Assembly (NCBI RefSeq): GCF_900177345.1
Contig: NZ_FWZT01000002.1
Location: 1-64,000 of the forward strand
Length of the DNA: 64,000 bases
From: Pseudobacteriovorax antillogorgiicola
GTDB taxonomy: Bacteria; Bdellovibrionota_B; Oligoflexia; Oligoflexales; Oligoflexaceae
Direction: 5' to 3'
The translations under genes were made by a program, and so were the position numbers. Positions 8,590-18,003 of the stretch are shown here, one piece after another (position 1 is the stretch's first letter; each line of letters begins with the position of its first letter). Under the pieces are notes generated by a model. That model searched no databases and had not been told where the DNA came from. It worked only from the letters and a program-made list of their open reading frames with translations.

Positions 8590-9156
8590 CTACGAGGAGC
8601 TTGCCTTATCAGACTTTCTATCTTTGCGAAGAGCGTACTTCCAGAGCAGCTGCTGAGATGTGATGTACTCGCTGTTCAAAGTTCTAAACTTTTCGCTCAT
8701 AGAAATCGCACAAGTTTTATAAAAAAGAGCCATGATATGCGCTCCAGCCTGAGCTAGAAACCTTTCGAAGCGTTCTGCATCAAGATAAAATACGTAGGAG
8801 AAAATATCTGCCATGACAGTGGCTGATCGGGGGGCATCATCAAACAGACTAAGCTCACCAAAGCTATCACCCTCTTCCATCGTAGCCAGGCGGTGGGAGT
8901 CGCCCGTGATAGGGTCATTTTTGTAGACTGATAGAGAACCGTGTAGAATCAAGTAGAGTCCCCGAGAAGGCTCTCCCTCGATGACGGCGTGGGAGGCCTT
9001 GCGAATCGATTGTACCTCTCCCAACTTATAAATATCTCTTAAAATATCGGGATCAAAAGCTTTGAATAGGGATATTTGCTGGAGCCGATCGGAACCCCAA
9101 TCGGGATCGCGAAACTGCTCCAAGAGCTCGGGGGATATGACGCCTGTTTTATTCAT
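8590..9156 (-). CDS. Cyclic-nucleotide-binding domain protein
   Basis: 188 residues. A single cNMP-binding fold covers ~20-150, with the phosphate-binding-cassette-like GDSFGELSLFDDAPRSATV. There is no C-terminal winged helix as in CRP/FNR, so it is not a DNA-binding regulator on its own. The ATG at 9156 has AGGAAG five bases upstream; an in-frame start at 9198 has none. It sits 48 bases after the cystathionine beta-synthase gene on the same strand and is probably co-transcribed. Whether it binds cAMP, cGMP or another ligand cannot be read; the Arg that contacts phosphate is present. Confidence 0.85.
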   Translation of the reverse strand: MNKTGVISPELLEQFRDPDWGSDRLQQISLFKAFDPDILRDIYKLGEVQSIRKASHAVIEGEPSRGLYLILHGSLSVYKNDPITGDSHRLATMEEGDSFGELSLFDDAPRSATVMADIFSYVFYLDAERFERFLAQAGAHIMALFYKTCAISMSEKFRTLNSEYITSQQLLWKYALRKDRKSDKASSS

Positions 9157-9204
9157 CGCGGCTTCCTTTGGATCGCAAGCCCTTGGGCTGCGATCCAAGG
9201 GAGT

Positions 9205-10551
9205 TTAACGATGGCTTGACATCCATTCTACCAAATCGATCTTGGTTAAAATATGGGAAGGTTTCTTATCAGAATCAATTACGACCGCTAGCCCTGAAGA
9301 AATCACTGTATTCTGGAGTGATTTAATCGGTGTATGGCGCTCAACAGTTGGTACAGAGCGATTCATGACCGACTCGACAGACTTCGAGCGAGCTTCTGAT
9401 GAGCTGAGGTATTCTAAAAGGCTATCTTCAGTAAGGACGCCGACTAATCTGCCATCAGCTAGAACAGGCAATTGAGAGATTCCATTATCTTTCATCACCT
9501 GGATTGCAGCCTCTGGAGTTGACGAAATATCGACTGTGATCAAGTCTCGTTCTTTTGTTTGACTTAGGATCGAAGAAACATCCCCTTCAAAGTCTTCGGG
9601 GCCAGTGAAGTTGTTTTCTCTCATCCAGCGGTCATCGACAAACTTTGTCATATAGTTGCGCACACCATCTGGAAGAAGAACGACACAGTTTTGACCTTCT
9701 TTAAGAGTTCCAGCCTCTTTTAGAGCAGCGTAGAGTGCTGAGCCACTGGAACCACCGCAAAGGAGCCCCTCTTCGCGGATCAATCGTCGAGAGAGCTGGA
9801 ATGATTGGCGGTCCTTTGTTTTGATCCAGCGATCGACAATTTTCTGATTTAAGACTTCTGGGATAAAGTCATAGCCGATACCTTCGACTTTATAGGTCCC
9901 CACGTCTGATCCACCAGCTAGGATCGAGCCCTCTGGGTCCGCGCCGACAATGATGGCATCAGGGCAAGCTTCTTTGATCTTTCTTGCAACACCTGTGATC
10001 GTACCGCCAGTTCCTGCACCCATGACAACCATATCGACTTTGTTATTGAGGTCTCTAAGGATTTCAGCCGCAGTGTTTTCATAGTGAGCGTTGGGGTTTG
10101 AAGGGTTGGAATATTGATCGAGGATGTGAGCATTGGGCAGCTCCTGCTGCAAACGCTTCGCGACCGAAATATGACTTTCAGGTGCATCCCATGCGGCTTC
10201 AGTTGGCGTCCGAATGATTTCTGCACCAAGGGCTTCCAGTACAACCTGCTTTTCGCGAGACATCTTTTCAGGCATGGTGATGATCACACGATAGCCCCGG
10301 ACAGCTCCAGCAAGGGCGAGGCCGATTCCTGTATTACCACTTGTCGGCTCGATAAGAGTGTCGCCTCTCTTGATGCGGCCTTGAGCTTCTGCATCCATCA
10401 CCATCTGATAGGCGATGCGATCTTTTATGGAACCACCTGGGTTAAAGAATTCGCATTTTGCATAGAGGTTACAAGCCAGGTGAGATCCGACGCGATTAAG
10501 TTTCACCAAGGGGGTGTTGCCAACCGTGTCTAATATTGAATCGCATAACAT
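9205..10551 (-). CDS. cbs: Cystathionine beta-synthase with C-terminal CBS pair
   Basis: 448 residues. A fold-type II PLP domain covers ~1-320. It has [14 protein letters not shown] (PLP lysine ~43), [22 protein letters not shown] and GTGGTITG, and matches cystathionine beta-synthase more closely than cysteine synthase (for instance [14 protein letters not shown]). Two CBS domains at ~330-448 are usual for the regulated form. It condenses homocysteine with serine to cystathionine in transsulfuration, and can also release H2S. AGAAGGAAC precedes the ATG. It is read divergently from pilM and is followed by the cNMP-binding protein. Confidence 0.93.
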   Translation of the reverse strand: MLCDSILDTVGNTPLVKLNRVGSHLACNLYAKCEFFNPGGSIKDRIAYQMVMDAEAQGRIKRGDTLIEPTSGNTGIGLALAGAVRGYRVIITMPEKMSREKQVVLEALGAEIIRTPTEAAWDAPESHISVAKRLQQELPNAHILDQYSNPSNPNAHYENTAAEILRDLNNKVDMVVMGAGTGGTITGVARKIKEACPDAIIVGADPEGSILAGGSDVGTYKVEGIGYDFIPEVLNQKIVDRWIKTKDRQSFQLSRRLIREEGLLCGGSSGSALYAALKEAGTLKEGQNCVVLLPDGVRNYMTKFVDDRWMRENNFTGPEDFEGDVSSILSQTKERDLITVDISSTPEAAIQVMKDNGISQLPVLADGRLVGVLTEDSLLEYLSSSEARSKSVESVMNRSVPTVERHTPIKSLQNTVISSGLAVVIDSDKKPSHILTKIDLVEWMSSHR

Positions 10552-10760
10552 ATGGACGTTCCTTCTAGATAGTTTTCGCTTTCCACCCCTTGTCTATACT
10601 TAGTGCAAGGTGGTGACGCAAGGCCGAATTTCAAGGAGTTTCGTAGGGTTGAACTCATAAGTCACTGATATCATCGGGAGCGATCAAAGCATCTCCAACG
10701 GCTGCCTCATAATAGCCATTTTAGCAGGTTTGATTCGTAGGAAAGCGTCAAGAATTTGTC

Positions 10761-10780
10761 GAAAAATACCGAAAAATACC
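10761..10780 (+). repeat. Tandem direct repeat upstream of the pil promoter
   Basis: GAAAAATACC occurs twice in immediate tandem. The 10-base period is about one helical turn, so a dimeric regulator could contact the same face twice. It ends 16 bases before the -35 element of the predicted pilM promoter, an activator-like position. Regulator unknown. Confidence 0.6.
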
Positions 10781-10796
10781 TGACATGTGCGCTTTA

Positions 10797-10825
10797 TTGA
10801 CACCTTTCGGTCTGGATGAAAAAAT
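10797..10825 (+). promoter_or_regulatory. Candidate promoter of the pilMNOPQ operon
   Basis: A perfect TTGACA (10797-10802) is followed by a 17-base spacer and AAAAAT (10820-10825, four of six matches to TATAAT). The leader to pilM would be about 60 bases. The weak -10 next to a direct repeat suggests activation. Inference from consensus only. Confidence 0.45.
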
Positions 10826-10891
10826 AGGAGTAGTGCCCTCATTGACCGCCAGTCGAGTGATCTTGTCGACCAGGCCGTACCGGAACTAACT

Positions 10892-11974
10892 ATGATTTTT
10901 AATAAACCATTGATCGCCTTGGATATTGGTAGTTCATCCGTCAAGCTTGCAGAGCTTTCCGGCAAGGGAGCCTCGCGCAAACTCAGAACTTTGGGTTTGG
11001 AGGTGATCCCCCAGGGAGCTGTGATGAATGGTGAAATCCAAGACGCTAGCGCACTCCTTAAGGTGGTAAAAAAGCTGCTCACTTCTATGAACATCGAGCC
11101 AAAGGGCCGGAGAGTGGGCCTTTCACTATCTGGGGGAGCTGTTATCCTTAAGCGAATGGTTCTCATGCCAGACGACGAGTCGGATCTTTCGGAGCAAGTC
11201 TTTGAAGAGGCAAAGCAGCAGTTTCATCACGATATGAGTGATATGTATTTTCGTTACCAAGAGCTGCCGAGCAAGTTTACTCAGGAAGGTGAAAAAGCTT
11301 TTCTGATTGTTGCGGGGAGGATCGACATCATCGAACAGTATGTTGATGTCATTCATAAGGCTGGGATGAAAGTTGGGGTCATCGACACAGACACATTTTG
11401 CTTAGCAAACTCCTTTGAATTCAACTATCCCATTGCGGAATCCCTAGTTGCCATCGCTAATGTAGGGGCTAACTCAACCCAGGTAGTGTTGACCTACGAA
11501 GGGGAGTATCTCTATAGCCGTGAATTCTATTTGGGTGGCAACTTAATCACCAAGAAAATTTCGGAAGATCTTGCGATAGATTTCGAGAATGCAGAAGGCC
11601 TAAAAATATCAGCATCTGGGGGTGATCAAGCGATTGCCGATAAAATTCGTGCCTCGGTAAGAGACATCAATGATCAGATCAATAGTGAGATCAATCAAAC
11701 TGTTGAGTTCTTTGTTCAGCATGAAAATATTCCAAACCTTTCTGAAGTTAAATATATCTTTTTATCTGGTGGCGCTGCAATGAGTCTTGACCTAGCCCCC
11801 AGCCTATCCTCCCTACTCCAGGCACCAGTGCAGATCATCAATCCCTTCAATCGAATCGATACAGCACCGTCGGGAGTCGATATGGAGTATTTGCTTTCCC
11901 ATGGTGCGATCTATGGCATAGCCACAGGTTTGGGCCTACGAAAACCAGATGATGGACAAGGAAATAAGCCTTGA
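10892..11974 (+). CDS. pilM: Type IV pilus assembly ATPase-like protein PilM
   Basis: 360 residues of the actin-like ATPase fold. The N-terminal ALDIGSSSVKLAEL is the first phosphate-binding loop; further blocks are near 170-200 (VIDTDTFCLANSF) and ~290 (YIFLSGGAA). PilM is cytoplasmic and binds the N-terminal tail of PilN, linking the inner-membrane alignment complex to the pilus motor. It is first in the order pilM-N-O-P-Q, each gene overlapping or abutting the next, the standard arrangement. Confidence 0.95.
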   Translation: MIFNKPLIALDIGSSSVKLAELSGKGASRKLRTLGLEVIPQGAVMNGEIQDASALLKVVKKLLTSMNIEPKGRRVGLSLSGGAVILKRMVLMPDDESDLSEQVFEEAKQQFHHDMSDMYFRYQELPSKFTQEGEKAFLIVAGRIDIIEQYVDVIHKAGMKVGVIDTDTFCLANSFEFNYPIAESLVAIANVGANSTQVVLTYEGEYLYSREFYLGGNLITKKISEDLAIDFENAEGLKISASGGDQAIADKIRASVRDINDQINSEINQTVEFFVQHENIPNLSEVKYIFLSGGAAMSLDLAPSLSSLLQAPVQIINPFNRIDTAPSGVDMEYLLSHGAIYGIATGLGLRKPDDGQGNKP

Positions 11975-12732
11975 TTAGCATAAATCTCACACCTGTTGAA
12001 GAATTAGAAAATCAGTATTGGTGGATTCCAGATGCTGTTGCACTTGGTGTTTCCCTCCTCTTGAGTATCGTTACGGTTCAGCTCTACTTAGATGGCCTAC
12101 AGTCTGAAGTGGATGATCTCAATGAAGAGATCGCACGCTATGAAAGAGATTTTCGATCCATGCGTAGTGATATCGATCAGTTTAACGATCTCAACGATAA
12201 AATCACAAAGTTGGAATCCAAGAAGACGTCACTCAAGCGAATTACCGAATCCAAGCTGATTCGTTACCTACCTGTAATTCTGATCGAAAATTTGCAGAAT
12301 TTGCGTCCAGAAGGGTTATGGTTTAATCGTGTGTCTTTTATCGATCAGGGAGGTGAAGGTAATGAGCGTCGCAATCAGCCTGAGGGTGGAACCAACCTAG
12401 CTGAAATTAAAAACGGCGAGTTTCCTGTGTCTATCGAGATCGAAGGTGCTGCCTTTAGCCATACCATCATTGCTGAATTCATGACGTCTCTAAAGGCAAC
12501 TCAAAATCAGGAGGCAGATGCCAGTGATGTTAGAACCCAGCTATTTTTCAATAAGGTAGCTATCGACATCGCCGAGATCACCTCTGTTCAGCAAGGTGAT
12601 GGATCCACTGATATCACGTCGTTTAAGCTAAATTTGGGCTTCAAAGAGCGATTGGTCACGGCGGCAGATCGTGAAAAACTTACTCAGTTTATTAAGTCGT
12701 TTAAGGACAATGGTCAGGCAATCATGAGGTAG
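11971..12732 (+). CDS. pilN: Type IV pilus assembly protein PilN
   Basis: 253 residues. A short cytoplasmic N-terminus, SINLTPVEE, corresponds to the conserved PilM-binding INLLP motif. One membrane span at ~22-42 is followed by a coiled coil (~45-90) and a periplasmic ferredoxin-like domain. The TTG start overlaps the pilM stop by four bases, and AAGGAAA precedes it. It pairs with PilO to form the inner-membrane alignment complex. It is longer than usual (about 180-200 residues) because of a Gly/Asn/Glu insertion near ~125-150. Confidence 0.92.
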   Translation: MISINLTPVEELENQYWWIPDAVALGVSLLLSIVTVQLYLDGLQSEVDDLNEEIARYERDFRSMRSDIDQFNDLNDKITKLESKKTSLKRITESKLIRYLPVILIENLQNLRPEGLWFNRVSFIDQGGEGNERRNQPEGGTNLAEIKNGEFPVSIEIEGAAFSHTIIAEFMTSLKATQNQEADASDVRTQLFFNKVAIDIAEITSVQQGDGSTDITSFKLNLGFKERLVTAADREKLTQFIKSFKDNGQAIMR

Positions 12733-12737
12733 CCTCT

Positions 12738-13328
12738 TTGGAATTAGAAGATATTGTCGATAAATATCGCGGCGCAAAGATGAATGTCCGCCTGCTCATT
12801 GCGGTAGTCGTGGGACTTTTGCCGGCGCTCTATTACTGGACGGATGAAGGTGAGAGAATACAGTATGACCTGGATTCGGCGGTGAGTCGTAAGGGAAGCG
12901 CGGAATCAAAGTTTGAGAATGGCAAGCGTAAGGTCGCTCAATTACCAGCTTTGCTTAGCAAGCTGTCTGATATCGAAGGTCAGCTAGGTAAGGCGAAGAG
13001 AATCCTGCCTGATGAAGTGGAAATGGATACGATTTTAGCTTCCGTGGGAACTTTGGAGAAAGAATTCAATATTCAAATCACCCGTTTTCAGCCTGGTCAG
13101 GAGGTTCAGCCCAATCCGCAAATTGAGTATAAAGAGGTACCTGTAACTCTGGAAGTAAGAGGGCGATTTCCTCAAATCATGCAGTTTTACGATAGCCTTG
13201 TTCACTTACCAAACCTCACTCATCTTAGGAATATCTCGTTGGAGAATGTTGAAGGTGATGCTGATGGAGAGGGAGCAAGTCGCATGGTTGTGGGGCGATC
13301 CAAATTGATTTTATTTAAAGGAATGTGA
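12738..13328 (+). CDS. pilO: Type IV pilus assembly protein PilO
   Basis: 196 residues. One membrane span is at ~16-34. A coiled coil at ~40-90 precedes a periplasmic ferredoxin-like domain at ~95-195, including the typical EVRGRFPQIMQFYDSL. It partners PilN and contacts PilP. The TTG start has GAGGT nine bases upstream; the stop overlaps the pilP start. Normal length for the family. Confidence 0.92.
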   Translation: MELEDIVDKYRGAKMNVRLLIAVVVGLLPALYYWTDEGERIQYDLDSAVSRKGSAESKFENGKRKVAQLPALLSKLSDIEGQLGKAKRILPDEVEMDTILASVGTLEKEFNIQITRFQPGQEVQPNPQIEYKEVPVTLEVRGRFPQIMQFYDSLVHLPNLTHLRNISLENVEGDADGEGASRMVVGRSKLILFKGM

Positions 13329-14245
13329 TGGGACGAATCTTAGCGATCATATTTCTGTTTAGTGAAGCTAGCTTTGGGCAAGCTAAGGTTGACGTATTGG
13401 ATCTGAGTCAAATAGACCTTGAAGAGGAGGAGCTTGACCTTGAGGAGCTTGAAAAAGATAACACGCCGGAAAATGATGCCCTTAGAGTCGAGGATATTCT
13501 AGAGCCTTCTGGGGACTACCAGTATGCCTCGTTTGGTCGGCCAGATCCATTTGCTCGTCCGCCTTTAGGTCAATCAGAAGCTCCTTTGAATGAGGATCCA
13601 AGTGCCCAAGGCCCTGGCGAGACAGCTATCCCGATTCTTAGCCCATTGCAAGCTTATCCTCTTGAGCAACTACAAGTGAAGGGCGTTTGGGTTCATCGCT
13701 CGGGAGAGACGAGAGCGGTTGTCATGACTCCCAAGAAAGAGGGCATTGTGATTAAGGAAGGCGACCCCATTTCTGCCGGAAAGGTGATCGATATCAATCG
13801 AAGACGGGTGCTAGTGAGACAATATAGTTTGCGGGCCGATGGAACCAGGGAATTTAAGGACGTTGAACTTGGAATGGGCAAACCAGAGCAAGAGCAGCGA
13901 GGAACCATTCGTTTGAGGCCCGGCGGTGAAACAGTTTTCGAAGTGAACGAACCTGCTGATCAGCGACCTGTTGATCAAGGTGTGCTCAATCCAGCACCGG
14001 CAGCTGGGGCAGCGAATCCCTTGATGAATGTTGGAGCTGCAGCGGAAGGCGGGCAGCGCAATCAGCCTCTTGGGAATCAGCGCCTACCTGCAGGGAACCA
14101 GCGTCCACCGGCGGGTCTTCCTCCACTGCCCGGAGAGCTCAGAGATGTGCCATTGCCGAACAACGATATTCCTGATGGCTTGGCGAATGATCCCAAACCA
14201 CCAGCTCAAGGAGTACAGAAAGGAGCAAATAATGGTCAGATGTAG
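13328..14245 (+). CDS. pilP: Type IV pilus assembly protein PilP
   Basis: 305 residues. A signal peptide at ~1-18 (no clear lipobox cysteine) precedes an acidic Leu/Glu-rich segment. A PilP beta-sandwich at ~95-185 has YPLEQLQVKGVW and IKEGDPISAGKVIDI. A Pro/Asn/Gly-rich tail of about 110 residues follows, which is unusual; typical PilP proteins end shortly after the HR-like domain. PilP bridges PilNO to the secretin PilQ. The ATG at 13328 has AAAGGA upstream; a GTG at 13325 is a weaker alternative. Its last 14 bases overlap pilQ. Confidence 0.9.
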   Translation: MGRILAIIFLFSEASFGQAKVDVLDLSQIDLEEEELDLEELEKDNTPENDALRVEDILEPSGDYQYASFGRPDPFARPPLGQSEAPLNEDPSAQGPGETAIPILSPLQAYPLEQLQVKGVWVHRSGETRAVVMTPKKEGIVIKEGDPISAGKVIDINRRRVLVRQYSLRADGTREFKDVELGMGKPEQEQRGTIRLRPGGETVFEVNEPADQRPVDQGVLNPAPAAGAANPLMNVGAAAEGGQRNQPLGNQRLPAGNQRPPAGLPPLPGELRDVPLPNNDIPDGLANDPKPPAQGVQKGANNGQM

Positions 14246-17200
14246 CAATGGGTGGGGCCTGATCTTTGGCCTGCCTCTGATCCTCTTTCTGAGCTTGATG
14301 GGCTCCTGCTCCACATCACCTGATGATGCTATCAATCCAGAGGAAGCATTGGAGGAAGAGGACAACAACTTTAGTGACCAGGAAGAGTTTGAGGCTAACG
14401 AAGACGATAGCGATGTTGAGCAGAATAATAATTCAGAGGAAAACGATAATTTTAACAATCAAGAGGGTGATGAACAAGCCGATGGCTTTGGCAATGATGA
14501 GTTTGAAGATTTTGCAGATACTGAGACTGGATCTGAGGAAGATGTAGGATTCGGCGAAAACGATGATCTTCTTTTCGATGATTCGGGAGAAAATATTAAC
14601 TTTCAACCCCTGGCAGACGAAGGTGATTTTGAAGGCCAGGACGATAACATCTTTGCAGAGAATCAAAGCAATAGCATTGGGATCGAAGGTCAGCAAGAAT
14701 TTGCTTCCAATAACGGTAATATGTTTGCTGATGAGAATACTCAGATCCCACTCGAACAAAACACTCCCGTTGAAAACAGTTTTTCTAATGTGGGAAATGC
14801 ACCTTCAGTTATAGGAGGAGATGACTTTGGCTCTGCAGCCCCGATAGAAAGTACGGCAGTTGATTCGCAGTCCGTAGTTCCAGCTAATGGTGTAGAAACA
14901 AGAGCTGCTGAGATCGCACCAGTTTATCACAAGCTCAACTGGGTTGGTTATGAGATTGATGATGAAAGCAAGCGTTTGATGATTAGTATCATCACTCGCG
15001 GCACACCAGAATTTGAAATTTTTCAGGAACAAAATCAATCTGTCCAACCAGAGTTGGTTATTCGCTTTTTCCAAACTGAGCTGAGAAAAAAGATTAAATG
15101 GGATATCGATGCTAGCGAGTTTCGATCTCCTGTGGCTTATATTCGCATGCGGGATGATAAGGTGCGAGGGCTAGTAGATGTTATCTTAACTTTTCGCGAC
15201 CCGGTTGAGGGGCGCTTCCTGGCGAAGGATAGCAACATCACTCTGAACTTTCCGATTCCTGAGTATTACTATGGCAACTTAAGAGTTGTCCAAGATCGTT
15301 TGAGAGACAAGGCAGAAAAGCTCGGTTCTGCTGAAATCAGCCTGCTTCTGGAGCAGGATAGCCAACAGCCACGAAATCTAGGCAACCAAAGGGATCAAGA
15401 TCTAGAACCAGAACAGGGTGAAATGATTGATCGGGTGATTAGCCCTGAACAAGGGATCGACGGCAGTGGCTTGCCGGATAATTTTTCGTGGCAAGATGCT
15501 CCCGTCTTTGAAAGAACGCTCTTTGCAGTAACTTCGTTTTCGGTTCTATCAGTTGGTCAGGATAATGGCGAGCTTCTGGAGGAAAATAATTTTCCTCAAG
15601 AGGCCCTGGAAAGTCAGCAGCAGGAGGAGCAGGATCTCGGTCAGCAGCAAGAGGAGCAGGAATTTCAGCAAGGAAATCAGCAGCAGAATCAGTTTTTGAA
15701 CCAGCAGGAAGAGATCGGTCAGTTTCAACAAGAGCAGGCCCAGCAGGAAAATAGTCTGAACAACGAGAATCTGCAAGGCTTGAATGGCAATTTTAATCAA
15801 GAGGCCGCTAATAATGCGGGTTTAGGCCCTATGAATCAGGGGAATAATGGGGACTTTTTTGGCAATAGTGGCGATAATGCCGCCATTCAGGCGTTTAACC
15901 AGGAAAACCTTGGGAATTTTGGCAATGAGGCACTCAATGAGGACCTCAACTTCGAGAATGACGCTCCCATGGGTAATAATTCTGGTATGGTAGACAATGT
16001 GATGGTCAACGAACTAGAGGCTATGGACGAAAATGGCAATGTCATAGCAGAGCCCAGCCCAGTCAATTCCACCAGGTCTCCCAGGAGAAGTGACCAAGAG
16101 AAATTAGTCTACATGGAGTTTACGGATGCCCCCCTCAGCCTCGTGTTTAAAAGTTTCTCCGAAGAGACAGGCAACAATTTTATCTTTCCGAATTCTGTTG
16201 GCGATCTAACCGTCTCCATACACTTTCGAGGAGTTCCTTGGGATGAAGCGCTAAAAGCCATTCTTGAGACTCACTCATTAGGGATGGTCCGGGTTGGGGA
16301 GAGTATCGTGCGTGTTGATGCAGTGGATCGCTTGACCACCTACCTACAAACCTTAGAGCGGGCTCAACAGTTCGAAGCTAGGCGGACGCCTACGAAAATT
16401 TTAGTCTTTAGGCTAAATAATGCAGTGGCTGCAGACATTGTCAACCGGATCAACGAGTTGATTGCTCGCGACAAACAGATCGACCCAAGAATCCAAGTCA
16501 GTGCAGATCCTAGAACCAATTCGGTTGTGATGGAAGCGCCCGACTATGTTTTAGCGAAGAGCAAAAGCATTATAGAGCGTCTCGATCTGAAGACTCCTCA
16601 GGTTGAAATCGCCTCACGTATTGTTGAAGTTCAGAAAACTAACAGCGACTTATTTGGAGTGTCTTGGCTCAATCAAGCCTTACTCAACTTTGATCCTGGT
16701 CGCGGGCTAGGGTTTGGCTCTCTCAATTTTCCGAATAGCTTGACTTCAAGTTTTGCTGTTGACCCTGGGATCAGGGCGGCACCTGCCGTCGGCAATGCCC
16801 AGTTTAAATTTGGTAGCATCAATAAGTTTATCGATCTGGATTTGCTACTCAGGATGGAGGAGCGTCGCGGTACGACCAATGTTCTTCAATCCAATCGGGT
16901 TCTCGTTCTAGATGGGCAGGATGCGCTGATTCTTGCAGGCAACTCAAAATTCTTCCGGCCAGCTGCTGGTGCTGTTGTGGGAGGTGGTGCTGGAGATGCA
17001 GGTGGGGCAGGTGCCGAGGGGCTGTCGGAAGTGAAGTTTAATTTGTCCTTGCAAGTAAAGCCTCAGGTCACTGCTGATGGTTCGGTGATCATGGACCTAG
17101 AAATCAAGAGCGATACCCCCGGTGCACCAACTGGTGAAGTCCTTGCCGATAAGAACACAAGGGAGTTAAATACTCAAATGGTGCGGGAAAGTGGTGATAC

Positions 17201-17441
17201 CGGAGTCATAGGTGGAATCTACGACACGAGCAAAACTGAAACAGTTGTTGGAATACCATTCTTTTCAAACTTACCCATAATAGGCACCTTGTTTCGCTCA
17301 ACCATCACTGAAGAAAGCCAGACAGAGCTGCTGATCATGGTAACGCCAACGATTGTTACAACAGATGGCAGCGAGGATCGTGGAAATACGGCAGGTGCTC
17401 CGCGAAGCGAAGGCAATAACTTTGATAATATAAATTTCTAG
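14232..17441 (+). CDS. pilQ: Type IV pilus secretin PilQ with long low-complexity segments
   Basis: 1069 residues, longer than typical PilQ (about 650-900). A signal peptide ends in LMGSC (~C23), possibly lipidated. Then come an acidic Asp/Glu/Asn-rich stretch (~30-215), an AMIN domain (~230-350), a Gln/Asn/Glu-rich tract (~453-590), an STN/N0 domain (YMEFTDAPLSLVFKSFS, ~625-690), an N1 domain (~723-790) and the secretin channel (~790-1043, including VGGIYDTS and GIPFFSNLPIIGTLF). It forms the outer-membrane pore for the pilus. AGGAG precedes the ATG at 14232; upstream in-frame starts lie inside pilP in another frame. Confidence 0.95.
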   Translation: MVRCSNGWGLIFGLPLILFLSLMGSCSTSPDDAINPEEALEEEDNNFSDQEEFEANEDDSDVEQNNNSEENDNFNNQEGDEQADGFGNDEFEDFADTETGSEEDVGFGENDDLLFDDSGENINFQPLADEGDFEGQDDNIFAENQSNSIGIEGQQEFASNNGNMFADENTQIPLEQNTPVENSFSNVGNAPSVIGGDDFGSAAPIESTAVDSQSVVPANGVETRAAEIAPVYHKLNWVGYEIDDESKRLMISIITRGTPEFEIFQEQNQSVQPELVIRFFQTELRKKIKWDIDASEFRSPVAYIRMRDDKVRGLVDVILTFRDPVEGRFLAKDSNITLNFPIPEYYYGNLRVVQDRLRDKAEKLGSAEISLLLEQDSQQPRNLGNQRDQDLEPEQGEMIDRVISPEQGIDGSGLPDNFSWQDAPVFERTLFAVTSFSVLSVGQDNGELLEENNFPQEALESQQQEEQDLGQQQEEQEFQQGNQQQNQFLNQQEEIGQFQQEQAQQENSLNNENLQGLNGNFNQEAANNAGLGPMNQGNNGDFFGNSGDNAAIQAFNQENLGNFGNEALNEDLNFENDAPMGNNSGMVDNVMVNELEAMDENGNVIAEPSPVNSTRSPRRSDQEKLVYMEFTDAPLSLVFKSFSEETGNNFIFPNSVGDLTVSIHFRGVPWDEALKAILETHSLGMVRVGESIVRVDAVDRLTTYLQTLERAQQFEARRTPTKILVFRLNNAVAADIVNRINELIARDKQIDPRIQVSADPRTNSVVMEAPDYVLAKSKSIIERLDLKTPQVEIASRIVEVQKTNSDLFGVSWLNQALLNFDPGRGLGFGSLNFPNSLTSSFAVDPGIRAAPAVGNAQFKFGSINKFIDLDLLLRMEERRGTTNVLQSNRVLVLDGQDALILAGNSKFFRPAAGAVVGGGAGDAGGAGAEGLSEVKFNLSLQVKPQVTADGSVIMDLEIKSDTPGAPTGEVLADKNTRELNTQMVRESGDTGVIGGIYDTSKTETVVGIPFFSNLPIIGTLFRSTITEESQTELLIMVTPTIVTTDGSEDRGNTAGAPRSEGNNFDNINF

Positions 17442-17449
17442 GAGGCAAT

Positions 17450-18001
17450 GTGCGAACAGGGCTATCATGGTTATTCGCATCAGCTATACTCCTCTATTCT
17501 TGCTCAGAAGAGCCTGAAGATCCTGGGCTATGTAATTTAAATTGCTCCAGTGCAATTATTGGCCCGATTGAGGGAAGTATAGAGATTATGGCTCAATCTT
17601 CTGGTGTGACTTGTGCCGCAGGAGCCCAACTTACGGCGTTGAATGACCCGCTAACGTTTTACTTCCGCATGATAGAAACATTCGATAATGATGGCACAGA
17701 TAAAATACTGCCTAAGCCAAGTGTATCCATTGAACCTATTGTCAATGGATTGATGTCTGAAGAGGCCATTCACAACCCCAACGTCGTCATCGATGGCGAT
17801 ACGTTTACCCCGGCTCGCTATAAAGGAATTATCACCCCAAGTTCCAATTGGTGTACGGATGCCTGTGGCGTCGCAACGATAGAGGTTTTTCCTCTTTGTC
17901 CTCCTGCTGGTGAAACAAGTACAGTAAACGTTCAGATTCACTCCGGTGCATTGTTTTCCGAGCCAGCATCGGTGACGATTCAAACTCAGGATGCTAACTA
18001 G
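17450..18001 (+). CDS. Cysteine-containing lipoprotein in the pil operon
   Basis: 183 residues, nine bases after pilQ. AGGAGG lies five bases before the GTG start. A signal peptide ends in LLYSC (lipobox, ~C18), so an outer-membrane or periplasmic lipoprotein is likely. The rest is beta-rich and carries about six further cysteines (CNLNC, CAAG, CTDAC, CPP), which suggests disulfides in the periplasm. I do not recognise the family. Position indicates a role around the PilQ pore, for example as pilotin or accessory protein (inference). Confidence 0.8.
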   Translation: MRTGLSWLFASAILLYSCSEEPEDPGLCNLNCSSAIIGPIEGSIEIMAQSSGVTCAAGAQLTALNDPLTFYFRMIETFDNDGTDKILPKPSVSIEPIVNGLMSEEAIHNPNVVIDGDTFTPARYKGIITPSSNWCTDACGVATIEVFPLCPPAGETSTVNVQIHSGALFSEPASVTIQTQDAN

Positions 18002-18003
18002 TT

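Larger units (their letters stand above)
10552..10891. other. 340-base divergent intergenic region (cbs / pil operon)
   Basis: This region has no credible gene. It holds the leaders of two divergent units: cbs on the minus strand and pilM on the plus strand. Two notable elements, a tandem 10-base repeat at 10761-10780 and a TTGACA promoter at 10797, are listed separately. The cbs-side promoter could not be placed with confidence. Confidence 0.6.

Noticed and set aside
14028-14231. Long upstream extension of PilQ
   Set aside because: It lies within pilP in another frame; AGGAG before 14232 and a signal peptide right after it set the start.
15590-15990. Gln-rich stretch as assembly error or microsatellite
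   Set aside because: The frame stays open, codons vary (cag/caa mixed) and domains continue on both sides.
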